Shown: positions 6,849-12,258 of the stretch, in pieces
How the letters are laid out: every line of letters begins with the position of its first letter
Numbering within the stretch: position 1 is the stretch's first letter
Notes under the pieces: generated by a model
What the model was told of the DNA's origin: nothing
The model's database searches: none
What the model saw: only the letters and a program-made list of their open reading frames with translations
Source: Propionibacteriaceae bacterium
GTDB taxonomy: Bacteria > Actinomycetota > Actinomycetes > Propionibacteriales > Propionibacteriaceae
DNA length: 20,622 nt
Assembly: GCA_009778535.1 (NCBI GenBank)
Contig: WRJP01000011.1
Location: forward strand, 1 to 20,622
Reading direction: 5' to 3'
Program-made: the position numbers and the translations under genes

Positions 6849-7262
6849 ATGGCACCGAACATGATACTGGCTCCCACCCGAGTGATACCGGATGTCTGGA
6901 GCGAACCCGCGACAGGGCTGGAGTGGTGCGACTGCGGTGACCACCACCCACTGACGCGAGACACCGTTGAAGAAGCCACCCTGTTTGTGACTGGAGAGTA
7001 CTTGCCGGACACGATCACGCATCGTCAGGTCATCCTAATCGCAATGGATGTGTGGAACTATGTCAGTGTTTGCCGGTTCTTCACTCTCGCTATGGAGGAC
7101 GCAGCGGTGCGGGTGTGGGGTGAGGTTGCGGCAGAGTACCCACTCGACGCGGGTCTGGTCATTGTCAAAACGTTCTCTGATCGCTGGAACGGCTGCCCAA
7201 CTATAGGTTGCGACGGTGACTGGACAGCGGAGGATATTGAGGATGGCGACCATGAGCACTAG
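6849..7262 (+). CDS. Hypothetical acidic protein, 137 aa, first gene of an accessory operon
   Basis: ATG 6849 has a near-perfect ribosome site, AAAGGAGGT with a 5-nt gap, so this frame is certainly translated. The protein is Trp-, Cys- and Asp-rich: LEWCDCGDHHPL near residues 24-35 gives a compact Cys/His cluster that may hold a metal. The C-terminal part has CPTIGCDGDW and a very acidic tail (TAEDIEDGDHEH). No family is recognised. The stop overlaps the start of the next gene by 20 nt, and the third gene overlaps the second by 8 nt, so the three proteins are likely made together. The small size and acidity would also suit an inhibitor or DNA mimic; this is speculation. Confidence 0.75.
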   Translation: MAPNMILAPTRVIPDVWSEPATGLEWCDCGDHHPLTRDTVEEATLFVTGEYLPDTITHRQVILIAMDVWNYVSVCRFFTLAMEDAAVRVWGEVAAEYPLDAGLVIVKTFSDRWNGCPTIGCDGDWTAEDIEDGDHEH

Positions 7263-7584
7263 TCAGTTTTCCGGTGTTCTTCCTCAATATGGCGACGAGC
7301 CGCATCTCACCGGGTTCGAGATCAGGAACAGCGCGGAGGTGTCCACAGTAGTCGTCCATGTTCCGCATACGGGACTGGTGTGGCCTAACGACGGCACGGC
7401 GGTGCCCGACTATCCCCGACTGGACGCGGAGATCGAGGTGATGGCTGATCTGGGCGTGGATCTGATCGCCGACCTTGTCGACGCCTGGTACAACTCCAAC
7501 CCTCATAGCGCGGAACTGTCGGTGCCGTATGACAGGCTGGATGTGGGAAACACCAAGTCAGATAGGAGGCAGCACAATGGCTGA
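7243..7584 (+). CDS. N-formylglutamate amidohydrolase-like fragment, 113 aa
   Basis: ATG 7243 is preceded by CGGAGGA with an 8-nt gap. Residues 34-75 (VSTVVVHVPHTGLVWP, then LDAEIEVMADLGVDLIADLV) match the start of N-formylglutamate amidohydrolases: the HVPH strand and the E-x(2)-M-x-D helix that supply zinc ligands. The family is normally about 250-280 residues; this frame stops just after a segment (PYDRLDVGNTK) where the family has its SRLVVDPER motif, so the catalytic remainder is absent. It is either a decayed gene or a small derived protein with a new role; the clean ribosome site and the overlaps on both sides favour expression. The family match is by eye and moderate. Confidence 0.6.
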   Translation: MATMSTSQFSGVLPQYGDEPHLTGFEIRNSAEVSTVVVHVPHTGLVWPNDGTAVPDYPRLDAEIEVMADLGVDLIADLVDAWYNSNPHSAELSVPYDRLDVGNTKSDRRQHNG

Positions 7585-8527
7585 CCCGACCGATCATGTT
7601 GTGTTGTCCGACACCACCGTGGACACACCGAATCATGAGGGCACGAAGATTACTGCGTCACTCCGGCGGTGGCCCGATCCTCGCCCGCAGTTGCTGATCG
7701 ATATCCATTACTGTTCCGGGCATGGAAACATTTACTGGGAAGACGACGACTACACCAACCAGGTGCTGTTGTCAGCCGATGGAACCGCTGTTGTGGCGGG
7801 CGGTCTAGGCGGCGAGGCTGACCATGTGATCGACGCCATCCTGGCGTACCATGTCGACTATCCAGGTAAGGCTCTTGCTAAGATTCGCCAGATCTGTGAA
7901 ACCAACCACCTCGCATATGACACAACCAGTGGCGATGCGCGGGAGGAGATTGCCGGTCGGATGAGCACCGTCCGGCACGGTGATCACGCCATCTCCGACA
8001 CCGCCTTCGCCACGCCCGGACCAGCGAAAGAGGCGCTGTTGGCGGCTCTTTGTGAGGACATGCGTTGCGACAGAGGTATCTGCAAAGCAGCCGAGAGGCT
8101 GGCGTTCCTGGCTCATACAGGCCAGACGGATCAAGCCGGACACGAGTACGTGTGGCATGCGATGCTGGTGGCTGCCGGCGTGAAAGAGGCCGGTGGTTCA
8201 CAAGAGGCGGTGGCTGCGGCTTGGCTGCACGACACAGTGGAAGACACCTGGGTGACAGGCAACTTCCTGGTCGAAGCAGGGTTCCCGGAAGCGGTAGTGG
8301 ACGCAGTCGATGCCGTCACGAAACGTCACGGCGAACCAGTCGACGAGTATGCCCACCGGATCGCTGCGAACCCGCTGGCAGTCATGGTGAAAAAAGCCGA
8401 CCTAGCTGACAACACCAACCCTGACCGGCTCGCCCAACTCGAACCCGCCACACGGACACGGCTCGAAACCAAGTACGCCACGTTTACCGCTGTGCTCGAC
8501 TCTTGCATTGAGGCACGCAATACCTGA
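7577..8527 (+). CDS. HD-domain phosphohydrolase (RelA/SpoT hydrolase-like), 316 aa
   Basis: ATG 7577 follows GGAGG with a 7-nt gap and overlaps the previous stop by 8 nt (ATGGCTGA). The C-terminal half is an HD domain: a first His near 189-194 (HEYVWHAMLVA), the HD pair His218-Asp219 in AWLHDTVEDT, VDAVTKRHGE, and ADLADNTNPDRLAQL, where the last metal Asp lies. HDxxED and the ADLxDN motif are typical of the (p)ppGpp hydrolase side of RelA/SpoT and of small alarmone hydrolases. No synthetase domain follows. The N-terminal 165 residues are unlike anything I recognise, with an Asp-rich patch (YWEDDDYTNQ). Likely a manganese-dependent nucleotide or alarmone hydrolase; the substrate is unproven. 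Confidence 0.78.
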   Translation: MADPTDHVVLSDTTVDTPNHEGTKITASLRRWPDPRPQLLIDIHYCSGHGNIYWEDDDYTNQVLLSADGTAVVAGGLGGEADHVIDAILAYHVDYPGKALAKIRQICETNHLAYDTTSGDAREEIAGRMSTVRHGDHAISDTAFATPGPAKEALLAALCEDMRCDRGICKAAERLAFLAHTGQTDQAGHEYVWHAMLVAAGVKEAGGSQEAVAAAWLHDTVEDTWVTGNFLVEAGFPEAVVDAVDAVTKRHGEPVDEYAHRIAANPLAVMVKKADLADNTNPDRLAQLEPATRTRLETKYATFTAVLDSCIEARNT

Positions 8528-8536
8528 CTGGTCGTC

Positions 8537-8902
8537 CTACCCGTCTGATGCGCTTCGCAGGACGACGAGCCGCGCCCACGGGGTGGCCTGGTAGATGGCC
8601 TTGTCTGGGTCTGTTTTAAGCCGGTTAAGGACGCGCGGCGCGATCTGGATGCTGGTACGGTGCCACAGGCGCGCGTGGTGTGCGCACACGTTACGTAACA
8701 CCGTCAGCGAATGGAACACGGATTCGGCGAACGCCGGGTTCGGGTAGCCGAAGCTGCGGGCGAGGGATCTGCGGATCGGCTGATCTGCCAGTAGGCGGTA
8801 CATCCACTGGGCATTCTCTGGCGGCAGGGGCAGGCCGCGCGAAGCGAGCAGGTTCAACTGGTCGGCAATGGTCAGGGCCGGTTTGCGTGACAGTCGGGGC
8901 AT
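8537..8902 (-). CDS. Abi_2 family protein with the middle deleted, 121 aa
   Basis: ATG 8902 has AAGGA 6 nt upstream. Residues 5-22 (RKPALTIADQLNLLASRG) are the standard N-terminus of Abi_2 (AbiD/AbiF-like) abortive-infection proteins, and LRNVCAHHARLWHR is their C-terminal HEPN-type RNxxxxH site, which would cleave RNA. A normal member has about 300 residues; here the segment with the YYRLSGY and FDrxLR motifs is missing and the frame jumps from LPLPPENAQW to MYRLLADQPIRRSLARSFG. The join is in frame and the ORF is intact, so it looks like a clean internal deletion of roughly 150 codons. It may be inactive or an altered toxin. It converges with the HD gene (9-bp gap). Confidence 0.72.
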   Translation of the reverse strand: MPRLSRKPALTIADQLNLLASRGLPLPPENAQWMYRLLADQPIRRSLARSFGYPNPAFAESVFHSLTVLRNVCAHHARLWHRTSIQIAPRVLNRLKTDPDKAIYQATPWARLVVLRSASDG

Positions 8903-9010
8903 CGGGTGTCCTTGGGTATAGGAAGCTCCGCCGGTATTGGGGAAGTCGTCTGGTTGGTCCGACCAAAGTAGCCCACGCATCTGTGCTGCTATTGCCCAGG
9001 GGCGACTAAG

Positions 9011-9700
9011 CTAGCGTTTGTGCTTCCGGTTGGAGAACTGCTTATGATTCAGCTTGTCCAAGTAGTCCTTGCGCAAGGAGCATTTACTCTCAAAGAAGTA
9101 CAGATCGCTTCGGGAGAGCTTGTTCTCCTCCAGTTTTAGTCGCAGAATTTCCAGTGTGCAGTGCAGGTCAGCCACCTGGAATAGGCGATACTGTGCTGGC
9201 GCAACTCTGCGGAAGTCAACTTCGAAGAAGAAAGCGTTAAATAGCGTGTTCAAGATGTCTGTTATTTCGGCTTGGCCGTTGTCGTAATACACGATCACGC
9301 GTTCGAATGCCAAGAAGTACTCAGCGTTGTCTTTGAGGAACAGCCACAGCTGCTTTGAGATTGCGCCCTTCAGCTTGAGGCGTTCAGGGTGTTCACATTT
9401 GCGAAAGGCAAATGTTTGGTGCAGGGCAGGAACGCTGCGAGCGAACGCAAATAAGCGAGTGAACTCACGGCGACGCTCCTGAACAGGTATTCCGCGATAT
9501 ACGTTCTCACCTCGGATAGCTGCACCTGTGTGGATTGCCCAATGTGTGTCTAAACCGCTGATTTCGAGTTCTCGGGTCAGTCTCGTCAACGCTAGTGAGA
9601 TATCGTCCCTCTGATCGTGTAATACAAGTGCTACCACGTAGAAGTCCGAGTCTGCACCAAAGTCGCCTGACTCATCGATGAAGATGCTTAGTTCTGCCAC
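9011..9700 (-). CDS. DUF3800 family protein, 229 aa
   Basis: The hallmark FIDESGDFG lies at residues 7-15, followed by YVVALVLHD and, mid-protein, an Asp in VIVYYDNGQAEI and ADLHCTLEILRLK. This family has an RNase H-like fold with acidic residues expected to bind metal, and members are common in defence islands and mobile elements. GTG 9700 is chosen because GAGGG sits 4 nt upstream and a terminator-like hairpin occupies 9717-9739; extending to an earlier in-frame ATG would put that hairpin inside the coding region. The length is normal for the family. Base composition is more AT-rich than the surface-protein and HD genes, which suggests separate acquisition. It lies upstream of the Abi_2 gene on the same strand, with a 108-bp gap. 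Confidence 0.8.
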   Translation of the reverse strand: MAELSIFIDESGDFGADSDFYVVALVLHDQRDDISLALTRLTRELEISGLDTHWAIHTGAAIRGENVYRGIPVQERRREFTRLFAFARSVPALHQTFAFRKCEHPERLKLKGAISKQLWLFLKDNAEYFLAFERVIVYYDNGQAEITDILNTLFNAFFFEVDFRRVAPAQYRLFQVADLHCTLEILRLKLEENKLSRSDLYFFESKCSLRKDYLDKLNHKQFSNRKHKR

Positions 9701-9716
9701 ACTGCCCTCGTAAATC

Positions 9717-9739
9717 AAAAAGCGGGGGACTTCCCCCGC
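9717..9739 (-). terminator. Intrinsic terminator or attenuator in the DUF3800 leader
   Basis: On the minus strand GCGGGGG and CCCCCGC form a perfect 7-bp GC stem (9722-9739, loop AAGT), followed at once by TTTTT. It lies between the apparent promoter (9781) and the start codon (9700), so it would stop most transcripts before the gene unless it is overcome. Confidence 0.65.
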
Positions 9740-9780
9740 CATGATGTGGACCTGGGTCTTTCGACCAGCCCAGTACAAAC

Positions 9781-9786
9781 AGTGTA
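9781..9786 (-). promoter_or_regulatory. -10 box TACACT before the DUF3800 gene
   Basis: A minus-strand TACACT gives a predicted start near 9774 and a leader of about 74 nt. The leader includes a GGTC-GAAA-GACC hairpin (9755-9766) and the terminator at 9717-9739. No strong -35 is seen. Confidence 0.4.
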
Positions 9787-10015
9787 GCACCACTTGCCCA
9801 GTGCTCTGGTGGTTTTAAGTTTTTGGTTGGCTGTTTCAACAATCTTGACCAAATCGCTTACAGCCATTTTTGTTATCAATGCAATCTGAATCTCCTCAAA
9901 CAGCAGGAGCTAAACAGGCTTAGCGAAGTTGTTGTCGAAGGTTTGCCTTCAGCGGTTTAGTTTCGAGTGGTGGTCGGATTTGGGCCCCCACAGTTGGGCT
10001 AGTTCGAAACTGAGA

Positions 10016-10034
10016 GGGTGGCTAACGGGGTTTG
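10016..10034. repeat. Duplicate of the tRNA-His 3' end (candidate att site)
   Basis: A 19-bp sequence (GGGTGGCTAACGGGGTTTG) is identical to 10209-10227, which covers the acceptor stem and T-arm end of tRNA-His. The two copies are direct repeats 193 bp apart. Duplication of a tRNA 3' end is the usual trace of tyrosine-integrase insertion. Confidence 0.65.
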
Positions 10035-10140
10035 CGCGTCTTTGCTACGCAAACCCGCCCTCCTCGGCTCTCTCCCGATCGCCTCGGAACGTTCCTTTGC
10101 TCGCAAGCCCACCGGGCTTACTCACAATAGTCACGCCCTC

Positions 10141-10157
10141 ACGGGTTCAAACCCCGT
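10141..10157 (+). repeat. Isolated tRNA T-arm copy in inverted orientation
   Basis: ACGGG, TTCAAAC, CCCGT folds as a perfect tRNA T-arm and matches the tRNA-His T-arm in 16 of 17 positions, but on the opposite strand. The rest of a tRNA cannot be found around it. It is probably a tRNA 3' fragment left by recombination. Confidence 0.45.
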
Positions 10158-10170
10158 ACTTTCGACATCA

Positions 10171-10207
10171 AATGATAAAGCCCAGGATTGACCTGGGCTT
10201 TATCATT
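10171..10207. terminator. Bidirectional intrinsic terminator after tRNA-His
   Basis: A perfect 16-bp stem, AATGATAAAGCCCAGG with CCTGGGCTTTATCATT, has a 5-nt loop (ATTGA). It begins 3 bp from the tRNA 3' end, so it should end tRNA-His transcription on the minus strand and also block plus-strand reading. Confidence 0.8.
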
Positions 10208-10209
10208 CG

Positions 10210-10282
10210 GGTGGCTAACGGGGTTTGAACCCGCGACCCCCTGGACCACAACCAGGTGCTCTACCACTGAGCTACAGCCACC
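10210..10282 (-). tRNA. tRNA-His (GTG)
   Basis: The cloverleaf is complete: acceptor GTGGCTG/TAGCCAC, D-stem GCTC/GAGC, anticodon stem CCTGG/CCAGG with loop TTGTGGT (anticodon GTG), 5-nt variable loop and T-arm GCGGG-TTCAAAC-CCCGT. The extra 5' G (G-1) opposite discriminator C73, the identity element of tRNA-His, is present. CCA is not encoded. It marks the border between accessory and core DNA. Confidence 0.97.
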
Positions 10283-10342
10283 ATGTCCGCAGATCGGGGC
10301 GCGGATAGTCTACCCTGGAAAGACCACCATGAGCGAATCTGG

Positions 10343-10348
10343 TAACAT
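10343..10348 (+). promoter_or_regulatory. -10 box TAACAT of the leuA leader transcript
   Basis: TAACAT ends 6 nt before ATG 10355 of the leader peptide, with no Shine-Dalgarno between. A leaderless leader-peptide message is implied. The -35 is poor. Confidence 0.45.
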
Positions 10349-10354
10349 TCACCT

Positions 10355-10408
10355 ATGGCGTTTGCGCGACTGCTGCTTTCAAGCCGCAGCGAGGCCAAGA
10401 CTATCTAG
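10355..10408 (+). CDS. Leucine leader peptide of the leuA attenuator, 17 aa
   Basis: The short frame encodes MAFARLLLSSRSEAKTI and ends at TAG 10408. Leu codons 6-8 (CTG CTG CTT, 10370-10378) are consecutive, and the 5' arm of a terminator hairpin starts 6 nt after them. This is the arrangement of ribosome-mediated attenuation. When charged Leu-tRNA is scarce, a ribosome stalled on these codons would cover the 5' arm (10384-10394) and let polymerase continue into leuA; when leucine is ample, the ribosome moves on to the stop and the terminator can form. The peptide itself has no other role. The gene is too short for routine gene callers. Confidence 0.78.
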   Translation: MAFARLLLSSRSEAKTI

Positions 10409-10436
10409 TCATTCGGGCTTCCTCGTTGCGGAGTTT
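10384..10436 (+). terminator. leuA attenuator terminator
   Basis: CCGCAGCGAGG (10384-10394) pairs with CCTCGTTGCGG (10421-10431) over 11 bp with one G-U wobble, followed by AGTTTT. The loop region has a small inner hairpin (GACTA/TAGTC) holding the leader stop codon. A competing short pair, AAGCC (10381) with GGCTT (10416), may act as an alternative fold. Confidence 0.72.
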
Positions 10437-10507
10437 TCCCGCGCCTGATCGAACCAAGAATCCATACCGATGACTCACATCGCATAGCACGAACTGAAGA
10501 AACGAAA

Positions 10508-12244
10508 ATGAAAACGAAAAAGCAGCCCAAACCCGTCCAACAGCCATCGCCGATGCCATATCAGCGCTACAAGCCCTTCATCCCAGTCGACCTGCCAAAT
10601 CGAAGCTGGCCAGCAACCCGAATCACCAAAGCCCCACGCTGGCTCTCCACCGATCTGCGCGACGGCAATCAATCCTTAATCGACCCCATGACACCAGGAC
10701 GTAAACGCCGCATGTTCGAAATGCTGGTCAAAATGGGGTTCAAAGAAATCGAGATCGGATTCCCTTCCGCATCAAAAACTGATTTCGACTTCACCCGCCA
10801 GTTGATCGAAAACGACCTAATCCCTCCAGATGTGACAATCACCGTGCTCACCCAAGCCCGCGAAGACCTGATCGAAGCCACCGCCAAGTCCCTGGTGGGA
10901 GCACATCGGGCAAACATACACCTCTACAACGCAACCGCCGAATTATTCCGCAGAGTCGTTTTTAACATAACGCCGGCTGAATGTATCGAATTGGCCACCC
11001 GCGGCACCGAGTGGATGATGAAATACGCCGACAAATATCTACAAGAAGTGGAATTCGGCTATCAATACTCCCCAGAGATTTTCACCCAAACCCCAACTGA
11101 ATTTGCTATCGAAGTCTGTAATAAAGTGATGGAATTGTGGCAACCCGACGCCGAACGAGAAATCATTCTCAACCTGCCTGCCACCGTAGAAATGTCCACA
11201 CCGAACACCTACGCCGACCAAATCGAATACTTTATTCGGCACGTAAACAACCGCGAATCCGTCGTAGTCTCGCTGCACCCGCACAATGATCGCGGCACGG
11301 CAACAGCCGCAACCGAATTGGCGCTAATGGCTGGCGCAGACAGAGTCGAAGGCTGCCTATTCGGACATGGCGAACGCACCGGCAACGTGGATTTGGTCAC
11401 CTTGGGTCTGAACCTATTCAGCCAAGGCATTGACCCGAAACTCGATTTCTCCGACATCAACGAAATTCGCCGCACCGTCGAATATTGCACTGGAATCAAC
11501 GTACATCCGCGTCACCCCTATGCTGGTGATCTGGTTTTCACCGCCTTTTCAGGTTCTCATCAAGACGCAATCAAAAAAGGCCTCGACGATCTGAAATTCA
11601 AAGCCGACAACCTGGACGCCACGATTCACAAAGTTGACTGGGAAGCTCCATATTTGCCCATCGACCCCCACGACGTCGGCCGTACCTATGAAGCGGTAAT
11701 TCGCGTCAATTCGCAGTCCGGCAAGGGCGGCATGGCATACATCATGAAAAATGAACACAAACTCGACTTGCCTAGGCGTTTGCAAATCGAGTTTTCCAGA
11801 GTTGTGCAACAGCGCACCGACGCTGAAGGCGGAGAAGTGCTGCCAAGCGAGCTTTGGGAGATTTTCCAAACCGAGTATTTGACGCCAACAGCCCCATTGG
11901 AATTGGTAACCGTGGCGTCGACAACGAACGGCAATGGCTACCAAATCAAAGCGACGATGGTTGACAAAGGCACGCAACGCGAAATCTCCGGTGAAGGGAA
12001 TGGCCCACTGTCGGCATTCGTTGACGCGCTGTCAGCGATTGGGTACCAACTCCGCGTCCTCGACTACACCGAACACGCGCTCTCATCCGGCGGCGACGCA
12101 CTCGCCGCAGCCTACGTGGAAGCTGAAGTTGAAATAAGCGGCGACACCATTCAACTTTGGGGCGTCGGAATCCACGAGTCGATCATCACCGCCTCGTTAC
12201 GGGCTGTGGTGAGCGCAATCAATCGGGCAAACGGACAAAAATAA
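10508..12244 (+). CDS. leuA: 2-isopropylmalate synthase
   Basis: LeuA condenses acetyl-CoA with 2-oxoisovalerate, the first committed step of leucine synthesis. The 578-residue length fits the actinobacterial (type 2) form. The TIM-barrel catalytic domain starts with STDLRDGNQSL, whose Arg and metal-binding Asp are intact. HPHNDRGTA and GHGERTGNVDL follow, with the metal His and the catalytic loop. A linker and the C-terminal regulatory domain (about 445-578; GYQIKATMVDKG, then GPLSAFVDAL) bind leucine for feedback inhibition. The ribosome site is weak (GAAGAAACG). Expression is set by the leader peptide and terminator upstream. The next gene starts 14 nt after the stop but has its own -10 box. 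Gene, frame and function are certain; the exact start among the first residues is likely but not proven. Confidence 0.97.
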   Translation: MKTKKQPKPVQQPSPMPYQRYKPFIPVDLPNRSWPATRITKAPRWLSTDLRDGNQSLIDPMTPGRKRRMFEMLVKMGFKEIEIGFPSASKTDFDFTRQLIENDLIPPDVTITVLTQAREDLIEATAKSLVGAHRANIHLYNATAELFRRVVFNITPAECIELATRGTEWMMKYADKYLQEVEFGYQYSPEIFTQTPTEFAIEVCNKVMELWQPDAEREIILNLPATVEMSTPNTYADQIEYFIRHVNNRESVVVSLHPHNDRGTATAATELALMAGADRVEGCLFGHGERTGNVDLVTLGLNLFSQGIDPKLDFSDINEIRRTVEYCTGINVHPRHPYAGDLVFTAFSGSHQDAIKKGLDDLKFKADNLDATIHKVDWEAPYLPIDPHDVGRTYEAVIRVNSQSGKGGMAYIMKNEHKLDLPRRLQIEFSRVVQQRTDAEGGEVLPSELWEIFQTEYLTPTAPLELVTVASTTNGNGYQIKATMVDKGTQREISGEGNGPLSAFVDALSAIGYQLRVLDYTEHALSSGGDALAAAYVEAEVEISGDTIQLWGVGIHESIITASLRAVVSAINRANGQK

Positions 12245-12246
12245 CG

Positions 12247-12252
12247 TACAGT
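12247..12252 (+). promoter_or_regulatory. -10 box TACAGT of the DUF349 gene
   Basis: TACAGT ends 6 nt before ATG 12259. The placement matches the leaderless pattern seen at argG, uppS and SIMPL. No -35 is recognisable. Confidence 0.4.
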
Positions 12253-12258
12253 GGTGCT

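Larger units (their letters stand above)
9933..10167 (+). ncRNA. Candidate structured RNA or decayed att region beside tRNA-His
   Basis: This gene-free stretch is packed with inverted repeats. TGTCGAA (9933) pairs with TTCGACA (10161) and would close the whole segment. Inside are GAAGG/CCTTC (9937-9950), AGTTTCGA/TCGAAACT (9959-10011), GGGTTTGCG/CGCAAACCC (10028-10056), GGAACGTTCC (10086-10095), AAGCCC/GGGCTT (10105-10119) and a 5-7-5 T-arm (10141-10157). A strong terminator follows. No known RNA family is recognised; it lacks the tmRNA 5' consensus. It may be an expressed RNA or a remnant of integrations at the tRNA. Confidence 0.3.

Noticed and set aside
8954..8966. TTGGTCCGACCAA palindrome between the DUF3800 and Abi_2 genes
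   Set aside because: Six-bp arms are too short to separate from chance without a second copy; no promoter is aligned with it.
9933..10167. tmRNA (ssrA)
   Set aside because: A closing helix and T-arm are present, but the 5' consensus, the tag reading frame ending in ALAA and the usual length of about 350 nt are missing.
9929..10228. 99-codon frame across the tRNA-His junction
   Set aside because: It reads through hairpins, a T-arm copy and the terminator, so it is chance.
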